DNA of 21,407 bases from JBOFGK01 sp051649085 (GCA_051649085.1 JBOFGK010000043.1:1-21407), one strand, 5' to 3'. Shown: positions 8,773-16,560, counted from the stretch's first letter. Notes: generated from the letters alone by a model not told the origin. Numbers and translations are program-made.

Positions 8773-10201
8773 TTATTTTTTAGTTAACTGTTTTTTACAA
8801 ACTAAAGTTAGTAAAATTAAAATTGCTATCGTCAAAAATAATAAAGCTGTAGGTAAAATCTGACCCGTCTTTAAAATACGTTCACTAGTTTGACCAGGCG
8901 TTGGCTTGTCAGTTGTCGTATTATCAGGATTTATTGGTGGATTTTCAGGTGTATTATCGGGATTTATTGGTAAAACTTCTGGAGTTTTTATGTACTGTGC
9001 ATATAAAGTCTTATCAGAAGCCGGCATCTTATCCGTAGTAAAATCCCACTGTTTCCCATTTTTTTCTTCTTCAGACCAACCAATAAATCTATATCCAGCT
9101 TTTATTGGTAGTTCAGGTTCTACTACAAGTGAATCAAAATTCACATCTACACTATTAATTACTCCATCGTTATTGAAATGTAATTTATACGTATTGGCTT
9201 TAAACGTTGCAACAAGTGTTAAATTACTAGCTGGCATTAGGTTCTCATCGTGATTCCAATAACCACTTTTTGCTTGTTGTACTTGCCAGCCTGTAAAAGT
9301 ATAACCAAGCTTAATTGGATCGATTGGTCGATTGGTCGATTGACTTTTTTGTTGTATTCAACTTTTTGTTGATCATGAATTTCTGAGTCAACAAGGTGCT
9401 GAACTGTATAGGCATTCGTTGTCCAAATTGCATATAGTTTAAGCGCTTGATTTGGCATTTTACCCTGCTCAAAGTTCCAAAGACCAGAGCTTGCATCAGT
9501 TGTCGTACTCCAACCAATTAAAGAGTGTCCTTCTTTAGTTAGTGTTTTTGTAGGTTCATTAATTAGTTCCCCATATTTAATCATTTGTAAAGTCGGTGTT
9601 TCACCAATACCCCCATTTGCCTCAAAACTAACAGGATACACTAGTTCTTTCCATGTTGCATATAATGTTAAATCAGTTAGTGGCATTGGATTAATTGCAA
9701 AATCCCAATTTTTCCCAGTACCATCTGCTTTAGTATTCCAACCTATTAACTCATACCCCTCTCTTGTCAATTGTTCAACAGGTTTAGTAATTAATTGTTT
9801 AAACTTCACAATTTGACCCGTTATAGTTCCTTCAGCTCCATTTGGATTGAAATGGACATTTTTTGATTGGGTATCCCAAATTGCATAAAGCTTAATATTA
9901 CCAATTGGCATTACATCGGTTGCAAAATTCCAGGTCTTTCCCGACCCATCAACAGAAGTATTCCAACTAACAAAATCATAACCTTCTCGACTTGGATTAG
10001 CTGGTTGCTCAATTACTTCACCAAATGGAATTAATGCTGGTTCGATTGTATCTGTATCCCCACCGTTTAGCTCAAAACTTGCTTCATAACTATTTTTCGA
10101 AAAAATGCTTTAACAGCTAATTTTCTTCTTACTTTGGTTTCAATTAAAAACCAATAAATACTTTTTGTTGAATGTTTTAGTAATGTTTTAACGCTTACAT
10201 A
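8773..10201 (-). pseudogene. Broken Listeria-Bacteroides-repeat (Flg_new / InlB B-repeat) surface protein
   Basis: Five repeats of about 65-70 residues are readable on the minus strand, each with the pattern GY-x-x-x-GW ... MP...L-x-LYA-x-W, for example REGYELIGW and MPLTDLTLYATW. The tail (8773 to about 8975) has a Pro-rich linker with two PINPDNT copies, then ILKTG, a hydrophobic helix and CKKQLTKK, resembling a cell-wall sorting signal but without LPxTG. The frame breaks near 9323-9338, where a tandem CGACCAAT duplication adds 8 bases; removing one copy restores GTC-AAT-CGA-CCA-ATC-GAT and a normal repeat. A second break lies near 10093-10097: one extra T restores reading into a degenerate repeat end (LAVKAFF) upstream. 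That upstream piece closes at a stop (10202-10204) with no ATG, GTG or TTG, and no signal peptide is visible. As it stands this is a decayed adhesin-like gene; the start is lost. Confidence 0.85.
9323..9338. repeat. 8-bp tandem duplication causing a frameshift
   Basis: ATTGGTCG occurs twice in a row on the plus strand, next to a related ATTGGATCG at 9314-9322 and a partial ATTGAC after it. The duplication sits inside the fourth repeat of the surface protein and shifts the frame. Deleting one copy gives VNRPIDPIKLGYTFTGW, a proper repeat segment. Confidence 0.85.
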
Positions 10202-10411
10202 CTAATGGTATGTTAATGTTTTATGAAAAAAAAACGCAGTGACTTGATTAAATAAAGTCTTGCATAAAATCATTACTTTTAATCGATTTAATAATTTTCA
10301 ATAATAATTTTTAAATCGTATTATCATTTTAGCATAGTGTTTAAAAAAAATCAAGTCCTTTTTGTTTTTTTAATTTTTCACGCTTATTTTTAGAAAACTC
10401 CTTTTTAAGTA

Positions 10412-10506
10412 TTTTTGTTTAAAGTTTTTGTTTAATGTTTTTTGTTTAATGTTTTTGTTGAATGTTTTTGTTTAAAAGTTTTTGTTTAATGTTTTTTGTT
10501 TAAAAG
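10412..10506. repeat. Tandem array of seven 13-15 bp T-rich units
   Basis: The unit TTTTTGTTTAATG is repeated head to tail seven times, with variants ending in AAAG, AATG or AAAAG and 5 or 6 leading Ts: 10412, 10425, 10438, 10452, 10465, 10479 and 10492. An eighth, degraded copy follows. Length changes are confined to T and A runs. The array lies upstream of the surface-protein remnant and downstream of the exporter operon. Confidence 0.9.
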
Positions 10507-10537
10507 TTTTTTATTTTTAAATCCACACTAACAATAA

Positions 10538-10568
10538 GAAATTATGATTATAAACTAATCATAATTTC
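10538..10568 (-). terminator. Inverted repeat after the exporter operon, possible terminator
   Basis: Perfect 13-base arms (GAAATTATGATTA / TAATCATAATTTC) with a 5-base loop, about 20 bases past the permease stop. No T tract follows directly on the minus strand, so it is an atypical terminator; RNA 3' end stabilisation is also possible. Confidence 0.45.
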
Positions 10569-10588
10569 AGTAATAGTTAGTTTGCTAC

Positions 10589-11650
10589 TTAGCCAAATTT
10601 TTGTTCAATTCGCTTCAAGAAAACTCGATACGCAATTAATAAAGCAATTATACTATAAGCAACAATTGCAACTGTATAGCTTGTGACTAGTACTGGTGAT
10701 ACTAAATCTTGAACGATTAAGTAGGGGGCCATAAGCGGTGTCCAAAACGGAACAAACGCAAGACTTTTCAATAACTCAATTTGATTTAAGCCCAAAAGTT
10801 GTGTCAGTAAATAACCTGAAATAATTAACAACATAAACGGTCCTTGATACTTTCCTACATCTTCTAAATTACGTGCTAATGCACCAATAATTACGGAAAG
10901 CGAGATACAGAAGGAAGAACCAACTAAAATACAAATAAAAATTAATACCGTTGTCGACGTAAAAACTGAACTTAAGTCAATTTCGGTAAAACTTGTTACT
11001 GACAGATAACCTGTAACGGCCCAAAGGATAACATTTATCAATAATAAGAGATTTGCACCTATTATTTTACCAATAAAATATTCTTTTTTGGAAACACTTG
11101 TGAAAATTATTTCTAGAAGTTTCGTGTTACGATCTCGAACAATTTCATTGGCAGTTAATGAAAAATGCGTTAGTGCTAATGTATAAACAACTATCACCGT
11201 TACAAGCCCTATTACTGTTTTAAGCTCATCTCGTGAATCACTTGATTTATTTTCATCGAAAATTGGTCGTGCAAGTTGCTCAGTTGGATATTTTTGAATA
11301 AAATCTTGAACAATTAATCCTTCATATACATTTAAAACTTCTTGTTTATTTTCAATATCATAAGAAATTTTTAATTGCTTGTTTTCCTCACTAAAATACA
11401 TTATGTAGTCTTTATTAGTATAGTCTATTTTTGTAACTTCTTCGACTTTATAGCCTTGAGCATTAATTGATGTAGTCTTTATTGGTGCTAAAACCCCTAT
11501 TTTCAGATCATTTTTCACGAAAAAATCTGTTTCAGTAAATAATTGAAAAATCGGTCCAATAAAAATTGGCAAAATAAACATAAAAATTATCATTTTTTTC
11601 TTTAACGTACGCACAAGCATTTCTTGTGTAATTAATGAAATTTTTCTCAT
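10589..11650 (-). CDS. ABC-2 type exporter permease, NatB-like
   Basis: Membrane partner of the ATPase encoded just upstream. The 353 residues show the NatB/ABC-2 layout: one N-terminal transmembrane helix (about 20-38), a large extracytoplasmic region (about 40-145), then five more hydrophobic segments (about 146-164, 196-218, 234-256, 271-288, 325-345). The cytoplasmic stretch NEIVRDRNTKLLEIIFTS (168-185) is typical of this family. Its ATG overlaps the ATPase stop as ATGA, and a GGGGG site precedes it, so the two are translationally coupled. NatAB in Bacillus exports sodium, but related ABC-2 pumps export drugs or peptides, and the sequence does not decide the substrate. The divergent TetR-family gene suggests control by a small ligand. 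Confidence 0.85.
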   Translation of the reverse strand: MRKISLITQEMLVRTLKKKMIIFMFILPIFIGPIFQLFTETDFFVKNDLKIGVLAPIKTTSINAQGYKVEEVTKIDYTNKDYIMYFSEENKQLKISYDIENKQEVLNVYEGLIVQDFIQKYPTEQLARPIFDENKSSDSRDELKTVIGLVTVIVVYTLALTHFSLTANEIVRDRNTKLLEIIFTSVSKKEYFIGKIIGANLLLLINVILWAVTGYLSVTSFTEIDLSSVFTSTTVLIFICILVGSSFCISLSVIIGALARNLEDVGKYQGPFMLLIISGYLLTQLLGLNQIELLKSLAFVPFWTPLMAPYLIVQDLVSPVLVTSYTVAIVAYSIIALLIAYRVFLKRIEQKFG

Positions 11651-12525
11651 TCTACCCCCTCGATTAATTTAAACAATTCTCCAAAGGAATATGTTCGAAA
11701 AACTAAGTGATTATGGTCTTGGATATCAATTTTAGTTTTAAGTGTTTTGATGCACAAATTATTTGTACAATTTATTTGATAAAAATTTAGCATATTTTTT
11801 TGTTCAATTAATGTTAGATTAGTAAATTTTTCATTATCCATTGCTTTATCTGTTTCAAAAATTGTAACTCCATACTCCGCTTCTACCGTTTGTTTATTAC
11901 CAACAAATTTTAATTCACCTTGCTTTAGCATTATAACTTCATCACATAGGCTTTCGATATCTTCCATCCTATGAGTCGAAAAAATAACTAGACAGCCTTT
12001 AGCTTTATAATCCAAAATTATTCTTATAAATTGCTCTGCTGTAACTGGATCAATTCCCGAAAATGGTTCATCCAAAATTAAGATGTCGGGTTCACTTAAT
12101 AGGGTTGCAATTAATTGAACTTTTTGCTGATTTCCTTTGGAAAGTGCCCCAATTTTAGTTTTTAAAGTACCAACAACTTGTAAGTATTCCAGCCAATATT
12201 CAACACGTTCAACTATTAATTTCTTACTAACTCCTTTTAGCCTTCCGAGAAAAATCATCTCATCAATAATTGATTTATTTAGTGATAATCCACGTTGTTC
12301 TGGTAGATAGCCAAAACGATCTATATCAATTTTTGTATTTCCATTCATTGTGATTTTTCCAGATGTTGGTGCTTCTAAGCCAATTATCGTCTTAAGTAAT
12401 GTCGATTTACCTGCTCCATTTTTTCCAATCAATCCATAAATTTTACCTTCATTTAGTTCTAAATCAATCTGTTTAAGTGCATTAATTTCATTGAATGACT
12501 TAAATAAATTTTCACATTTTATCAT
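11647..12525 (-). CDS. ABC exporter ATP-binding protein, NatA-like
   Basis: Cytoplasmic ATPase driving the ABC-2 permease. Motifs: Walker A GKNGAGKST (34-42), YLPEQRGL around the Q-loop (73-80), signature LSKGNQQ (128-134), Walker B ILILDEP (148-154), and H-loop His185 in STHRM. The EQRGL motif and a C-terminal extension past residue 220 are typical of the NatA-like group. I start it at the ATG at 12525, because AAAGGA lies seven bases upstream; a longer frame from GTG at 12540 would run through that ribosome binding site. Predicted length 292 residues. It is the first gene of a two-gene operon with a 4-base overlap to the permease, reading away from the tetR-type gene. Confidence 0.9.
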   Translation of the reverse strand: MIKCENLFKSFNEINALKQIDLELNEGKIYGLIGKNGAGKSTLLKTIIGLEAPTSGKITMNGNTKIDIDRFGYLPEQRGLSLNKSIIDEMIFLGRLKGVSKKLIVERVEYWLEYLQVVGTLKTKIGALSKGNQQKVQLIATLLSEPDILILDEPFSGIDPVTAEQFIRIILDYKAKGCLVIFSTHRMEDIESLCDEVIMLKQGELKFVGNKQTVEAEYGVTIFETDKAMDNEKFTNLTLIEQKNMLNFYQINCTNNLCIKTLKTKIDIQDHNHLVFRTYSFGELFKLIEGVE

Positions 12526-12698
12526 TTTCAATCCTTTCACTCATTTTCAAAGTACTAATAATTTTTCCCTCTACTAATATACCATTCAATTACAAAATTA
12601 ATTTTCAATTTTGTACACATTTTAAATTTCTTCACATAGTTTTTATATATACTTTTATTTTAAATGGATAAATTCAACTATTTTTTCACATTGATACT

Positions 12699-12720
12699 AG
12701 TTACTTATTAAATGGTAACT
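12699..12720. promoter_or_regulatory. Inverted repeat at the exporter transcription start, candidate TetR operator
   Basis: AGTTAC and GTAACT are perfect arms around a 10-base centre, lying just downstream of the exporter -10 so that a bound dimer would cover the start point. The half-site AGTTACCATT (minus strand) resembles AGTTATAATT in the regulator's own -10 region (12893-12902), 8 of 10 matching. A second palindrome, TTGATAAATCAA (12740-12751), overlaps the exporter -35. Confidence 0.4.
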
Positions 12721-12722
12721 TG

Positions 12723-12751
12723 ATTATAACAAAATAGCTTTGATAAATCAA
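12723..12751 (-). promoter_or_regulatory. Sigma-A promoter of the exporter operon
   Basis: TTGATT (-35) and TATAAT (-10) on the minus strand with exactly 17 bases between. Start of transcription near 12716. Confidence 0.75.
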
Positions 12752-12872
12752 GGTTTTTCGCAAAAATACCCCTCCAATTTAAAGCGCTTAATCTTATTTA
12801 TTTTTCTTCACAATCACGCTTTTAAATACAAGTTTTCTTCGTACTTTTGTGCAAAAACAATAAATTAGCAAG

Positions 12873-12901
12873 TTGACTTTTTCATTTTTTTAAGTTATAA
12901 T
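12873..12901 (+). promoter_or_regulatory. Consensus sigma-A promoter of the TetR-type gene
   Basis: TTGACT, 17-base spacer, TATAAT on the plus strand. The transcript would start near 12908, giving a leader of about 25 bases with GGAGG inside it, which independently fixes the gene start near 12933. Confidence 0.85.
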
Positions 12902-12923
12902 TGTTATACACAAAATCATTTAT

Positions 12924-12935
12924 GGAGGAACAATT
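12924..12935 (+). promoter_or_regulatory. Strong Shine-Dalgarno followed by ATT in the start position
   Basis: GGAGG (12924-12928) is followed after four bases by ATT at 12933, in frame with the TetR-type protein. No ATG, GTG or TTG in that frame lies at a suitable distance. The nearby ATG at 12922 is in another frame and overlaps the ribosome binding site. Confidence 0.6.
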
Positions 12936-13577
12936 AGTAAAGTTAAAAACTCAGAAGAAACAATCGAAAGAATTCTTGATGTTAGTACAACATTGTTCTA
13001 CGAAAAGGGATATGAACAAACAAGCATCCAAGACATTATTCATAGTTTAGGCAATTTAACAAAAGGGGCAATTTATCATCATTTCGATTCAAAAGAAGCA
13101 ATTTTAAATGCAATATTTATGAGAAAAACAAATGAAACAATTCAAGCACAGCAAGCATTAATTGAAGCTAACGAATATACTGCTTTAGAAAAACTTAATA
13201 AATTAATATTGTTGTCTTTAAATGATTCGATGCAACAAAAAAACATCTTACTTTCTCCAAATTTATTGCAAAACCCACGTATCTTTACAAATCATCTAAA
13301 AGTAAGTATTACCGAATTCGCTCCTTCATTAATTGAACCGATTATCCAACAAGGAATTGCTGAAGGAACAATTACATGTGCTTATCCAAAACAGTTGGCA
13401 GAAGTTTTAATTATGTTGATTAATATTTGGATTAATCCACTTGTCTTTGACGTACCTGCGGAAGAATTAATTCAAAAATACCAATTCTTTCAAGAATTTA
13501 CTAAGCTGTTTAACATTGATTTTCTTGATGATTCAATCTATGAAAAAGTAGAAAATTACATTAAACACTATAAATAA
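12933..13577 (+). CDS. TetR/AcrR-family transcriptional regulator, apparent AUU start
   Basis: One-domain repressor type: an N-terminal helix-turn-helix DNA-binding domain (about residues 5-60; TSIQDIIHSLGNLTKGAIYHH is the recognition region, followed by FDSKEAIL) and an all-helical ligand-binding C-terminal part. Starting at ATT 12933 gives 214 residues beginning SKVKNSEET after the initiator, the normal length and start for the family. The first conventional in-frame start, TTG 12993, would remove the first helix. The gene faces the NatAB-like exporter and probably represses it and itself. The ATT could be a true rare AUU start limiting expression, or an ATG lost by mutation that leaves the gene silent. 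The rest of the frame is intact. Confidence 0.85.
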   Translation: MSKVKNSEETIERILDVSTTLFYEKGYEQTSIQDIIHSLGNLTKGAIYHHFDSKEAILNAIFMRKTNETIQAQQALIEANEYTALEKLNKLILLSLNDSMQQKNILLSPNLLQNPRIFTNHLKVSITEFAPSLIEPIIQQGIAEGTITCAYPKQLAEVLIMLINIWINPLVFDVPAEELIQKYQFFQEFTKLFNIDFLDDSIYEKVENYIKHYK

Positions 13578-13605
13578 TTAGTATTTTTCTACTAATTTTT
13601 TTTTA
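13576..13605 (+). terminator. Rho-independent terminator of the TetR-type gene
   Basis: AATTAGTA / TACTAATT arms (13576-13583, 13590-13597) with a 6-base loop and a run of Ts, beginning at the stop codon. Confidence 0.8.
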
Positions 13606-13614
13606 TGTTATAAT
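13606..13614 (+). promoter_or_regulatory. Extended -10 promoter for the DUF2442-like gene
   Basis: TGT-TATAAT immediately after the preceding terminator; the -35 position (TTTCTA) is poor. The leader would be about 130 bases and contains GAAATTTT...AAAATTTC arms that could fold. No other promoter is evident nearer the gene. Confidence 0.45.
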
Positions 13615-13750
13615 AGATGTATAAGAAATTTTAAATATGATGCTTAAAGCAAAATTTCAGAAATACTTTAACTTTTAGATAGGAAATCAACTTTTTGATC
13701 AGTAGATGAAAATAAATATTTTGACCTTAGTATTCTCAAAAGGAGTATAA

Positions 13751-14005
13751 ATGTCTAAAATTAGAAAAGTTGAATATGTTTCACTTTTTGTTTTAAAGAT
13801 AGTCTTTGACGATGGAATGCTCTATTTTAAAGACTGGGAACAACAAATCAGCGATAGTCCTGCTTTGGCTTTTATAAGATTTGAACCTCGTTTATTTACA
13901 AATTTTAATTTTTCCAAAGATGCTATTTTCTGGATTAATAAGCAAAATCAAATTATTAGTTTTTCTGCGCAAAAACTTTATGTAGAATCACAAACAGAAG
14001 ACTAA
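13751..14005 (+). CDS. Small DUF2442-like protein
   Basis: An 84-residue protein of unknown role. The pattern KVEYVSLFVLKIVFDDGMLYFKDW, then an FEPRLF segment and FSKDAIFWINKQNQIISFSAQKLY, matches the layout of DUF2442 proteins, where a short beta domain reads as V...Y.L.V.F.DG followed by a Phe-rich middle and an I.W......I....LY end. It has no signal peptide or membrane segment. AAGGAG lies eight bases before ATG. It stands alone between two terminators and converges on the amino-acid transporter operon. Many DUF2442 genes sit beside toxin-like DUF4160 genes; no such partner is present here. Assignment is by pattern only. Confidence 0.75.
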   Translation: MSKIRKVEYVSLFVLKIVFDDGMLYFKDWEQQISDSPALAFIRFEPRLFTNFNFSKDAIFWINKQNQIISFSAQKLYVESQTED

Positions 14006-14020
14006 TGAGCAAAAATCATT

Positions 14021-14053
14021 TAAAAAGATGCCTAATCGGCATCTTACTTTTTT
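14021..14053. terminator. Bidirectional terminator between convergent genes
   Basis: AAGATGCC / GGCATCTT arms (14025-14032, 14038-14045) with a 5-base loop. T runs follow on both strands (14048-14053 on plus, the complement of 14022-14026 on minus). It serves the small gene directly and could also end the transporter operon about 70 bases past its stop. Confidence 0.8.
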
Positions 14054-14120
14054 GCTAAATTTATAAGTTTTAATCATCAGTCTAAATTACTGATATGATA
14101 ATTAAACTAACGATGTTTGC

Positions 14121-14849
14121 TTAAAATTTCGTAACTTTACTTAAAAAGTATTGAAGTTCTGATGTTTTTGGATTTCTAATAATATCATGTCCATGTTCAA
14201 TAATTGTTCCATTGTCAATAAATAAAACATAATCTGCAAAATCACGAGCAAATCCAATTGCATGCGTTACGATAATGAATTCTTTACCCATCATTCCAAG
14301 TTCGATAATTGTTGTTAAAACTTCTTCTGTTAAAATTGGATCAAGGGCTGATGTTGGCTCATCAAATAGTAATAAGTTTGTATTTAATGCAAGTGCTCGG
14401 ACGATTGCCGCTCGTTGTTGTTGTCCACCGCTTAAAGTTGCTGGTAATTTATGAGCATGTTCAAGTAATCCAAACCTAGAAAGGAGTTCATTAGCTGTCT
14501 CTTCTGCTTCTATTTGTGGTATTTGATGAAGTTTTACTAAAGGAAATGTAATGTTTTCTAAAATAGTCATATGTGTAAATAAACTATGTGCTTGAAAAAC
14601 AAAACCTTTTTTGGTCATTAGTTCACGTTTTGCTTGAGCTGTTTGGGGGTTTTGTGAAACATCATCTAATATTATTTGTCCCTCTTCGGCAACTTCAAGT
14701 CCAGCTAAAATTCGTAAAAATGTTGTTTTTCCTCCACCAGAAGGTCCAATAATTGCAATGTTTTTGGCAGCAGGAATTGTTAAATTAAGTCCTTTTAATA
14801 CTTCTTTTCCAGCAAATGATTTACTTAAGTTTTGAATTTCTAACTTCAT
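14121..14849 (-). CDS. Polar amino-acid ABC importer, ATP-binding protein
   Basis: GlnQ/HisP-type ATPase powering uptake with the permease and binding protein encoded upstream. In 242 residues: Walker A GPSGGGKTT (35-43), Q-loop FVFQ, signature LSGGQQQR (139-146), Walker B LLLFDEP (159-165), D-loop SALDP, and H-loop His196. The length and the absence of a C-terminal regulatory domain fit the polar amino-acid group. It is the last gene of a three-gene operon; its ATG overlaps the permease TGA (ATGA), with GAGGTG upstream. Substrate is set by the binding protein and cannot be read here. Confidence 0.93.
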   Translation of the reverse strand: MKLEIQNLSKSFAGKEVLKGLNLTIPAAKNIAIIGPSGGGKTTFLRILAGLEVAEEGQIILDDVSQNPQTAQAKRELMTKKGFVFQAHSLFTHMTILENITFPLVKLHQIPQIEAEETANELLSRFGLLEHAHKLPATLSGGQQQRAAIVRALALNTNLLLFDEPTSALDPILTEEVLTTIIELGMMGKEFIIVTHAIGFARDFADYVLFIDNGTIIEHGHDIIRNPKTSELQYFLSKVTKF

Positions 14850-15691
14850 GCTCTTTCACCTCGTAATTTTTGCTCGTATTTTTTCACTAGATAAACTAAC
14901 GGAATTGTTAGAATTAAATAACCGAGTGCTAAGACGACATATGATTCAAAGACAATAAAGGTACTTGCTTTTAGCTGATTCATTACATTTGTAAATTCAG
15001 AAATTGCCACATATGACAATAGGGCTGAATTTTTAATTATACCTGATAATTGACCAACAAGTGGTGGTAATGAAAATCGAAGCATTTGAGGAATAATTAT
15101 GTAACGATATGTTTGAAAATTAGTCATCCCTAACATTTTTGCACCTTCAATTTGTGAAACTGGAATTGCTTGAATTGCCGCTTCATATACTTGATAAATA
15201 TATACACTACTATAAATTGATAGAATGTAAATTCCAACAAAAAATGGATCATGTAAGTTGAAAGTTGGCGCGATAAAGTAATAAATAATTACAATTAAAA
15301 CAATCAAGGGAATTGCTAAGACAAAATCATGAATAAGCTTAGCTATATATTTAATCCACAGTAACCATCCTGACATTCTCATCGCAATAAATAAAATCCA
15401 ACCAAAAATAACACTTACTATTGCTGTCCAAAATACAATACTTAACGTTGTAATGTATCCTGAGACAATTAACGCTCTAGCACCTGCTAATAATTCCGTA
15501 AATGCAAAGGATTTTTCTCCTTGAAGAACGATACGCATCGATAGATCACCAACTGCAAATTTAATCGCAAGTACATCACCAAACAACGGATTTTCATAAC
15601 CTGCTCGAGCTAAAGTCGCGCATGTAAAAAGTGCAATAATTAAGATTGTTATAATAATTGCTGAAATTTTTTGAAGTTGTTGCTTTGGCAT
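14846..15691 (-). CDS. Polar amino-acid ABC importer, permease
   Basis: HisM/GlnP-type inner membrane subunit, 281 residues, longer than the usual 215-240 because of an N-terminal extension: a first hydrophobic helix (about 8-28) and then a predicted extracytoplasmic stretch before the conserved core. The EAA loop that contacts the ATPase is clear: EAAIQAIPVSQIEGAKMLG followed by IIIPQMLR. AGCAGGAA precedes the ATG, and the gene starts 12 bases after the binding-protein stop. Only one permease is encoded, so it probably works as a homodimer. Confidence 0.92.
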   Translation of the reverse strand: MPKQQLQKISAIIITILIIALFTCATLARAGYENPLFGDVLAIKFAVGDLSMRIVLQGEKSFAFTELLAGARALIVSGYITTLSIVFWTAIVSVIFGWILFIAMRMSGWLLWIKYIAKLIHDFVLAIPLIVLIVIIYYFIAPTFNLHDPFFVGIYILSIYSSVYIYQVYEAAIQAIPVSQIEGAKMLGMTNFQTYRYIIIPQMLRFSLPPLVGQLSGIIKNSALLSYVAISEFTNVMNQLKASTFIVFESYVVLALGYLILTIPLVYLVKKYEQKLRGERA

Positions 15692-15703
15692 TTTTCCTGC
15701 TTT

Positions 15704-16531
15704 CTATAATATAAATGGTATTTTATATTTATCAAATTTTTTAATTTCTTCTTCTAAGTAGGTCTTTTTTAAATGGTCAACTGTTCCATCTGTCTTTGCT
15801 TTTTCAATAAACATATCAACTTTTTCTTTTAAATCCAAATCACCTTTAGGTAAAGCAATTCCCCAACCATTGACATCTGTTACTGGTGCTTGTGAAACCG
15901 TAGTTTCAGGATATTGTTCTTGGAACGAATAAATTGTTATTGGGTCATAAATAGTGATTGTACTCTTAGATTGAGCAACATCTAACACAGCAGCATCCAT
16001 TGATTCAAAGTTTTTAATTTTAGCAAGAGGGGCATTTTCTTGGATCCAAAATGCTCCAATTGTTCCGGTTTTAATCGCAACTGTAACGTTAGGTTGATTT
16101 ATTTCTTCTAACGTTTTAACGTTACTTGTAGGACTGTTTAATATATGTAAAGGTGGTGCAGTTGTATATGGTTCAGAAAATAAAACAGATTTCTCGCGTT
16201 CTTCTGTAATTGTCATTGATGAAATTATCATATCAATTTTTCCACTCTCAAGTGCTGGAATTAACGCATCATACTTTGTCGGTACAATTTCAATTCTTTT
16301 CCCTAAACTTTTACCTAATTCCTCAATGTAGGCAACGCTAAATCCAGTTGGGTTACCACTTTTATCGATTGTTTCATACGGTGCAAATTCAAGTTCCATT
16401 CCAACTTTAATCGCATCTTTTTGTAAAACTGGACTTGTTGCATTCGCATCTTTTGTTTCTACAGTTACTGTACAACCTGCAAGAAGAATGATTGTCAGTG
16501 TTAAAATAGTGTATTTTAGTAATTTTTTCAT
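15704..16531 (-). CDS. Amino-acid-binding lipoprotein of the ABC importer (family 3 SBP)
   Basis: Extracytoplasmic solute-binding protein, 275 residues. A lipoprotein signal peptide ends in LLAGC with lipidated Cys20, so it is tethered outside the membrane. Family 3 features follow: KVGMELEFAPYETIDKSG, then PALESGKIDMIISSMTITEERE, a SEPYTT segment and a C-terminal WGIALPKGD. These are characteristic of polar amino-acid receptors (glutamine, arginine, histidine and similar). It is the first gene of the operon and so the most highly made. The exact ligand is not evident; no cystine, arginine or glutamine marker is decisive. Confidence 0.93.
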   Translation of the reverse strand: MKKLLKYTILTLTIILLAGCTVTVETKDANATSPVLQKDAIKVGMELEFAPYETIDKSGNPTGFSVAYIEELGKSLGKRIEIVPTKYDALIPALESGKIDMIISSMTITEEREKSVLFSEPYTTAPPLHILNSPTSNVKTLEEINQPNVTVAIKTGTIGAFWIQENAPLAKIKNFESMDAAVLDVAQSKSTITIYDPITIYSFQEQYPETTVSQAPVTDVNGWGIALPKGDLDLKEKVDMFIEKAKTDGTVDHLKKTYLEEEIKKFDKYKIPFIL

Positions 16532-16560
16532 AATATCTCATTTCTCTTTATTTTTTACTT

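Larger units (their letters stand above)
10205..10588. other. Non-coding region upstream of the surface-protein remnant
   Basis: I see no open frame with a ribosome binding site here. The region carries a T-rich tandem array (10412-10506) and an inverted repeat (10538-10568). CATTCAACAAAAA-type units related to the array also occur near 10166-10178 inside the pseudogene's upstream end. It may include decayed coding sequence or promoter of the lost 5' part of the surface protein. Confidence 0.5.
12541..12932. other. Divergent regulatory region between exporter and TetR genes
   Basis: About 390 bases with no gene. It contains a minus-strand promoter for the exporter with a leader of roughly 190 bases, a palindromic candidate operator at that promoter's start, and a consensus plus-strand promoter for the regulator about 120 bases away. 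Confidence 0.75.

Noticed and set aside
8906..9253. Plus-strand open frame of 115 codons with Gly/Ser-rich start
   Set aside because: It is antisense to the repeat protein's Pro/Asn-rich linker and last repeat; its composition is explained by the complement of that sequence.
9311..9517. Minus-strand open frame of 68 codons
   Set aside because: It is an out-of-frame shadow within the surface-protein repeats.
12526..12540. Longer exporter ATPase from GTG at 12540
   Set aside because: The extension would cover the AAAGGA ribosome binding site that fits ATG 12525, and the family starts at that ATG.
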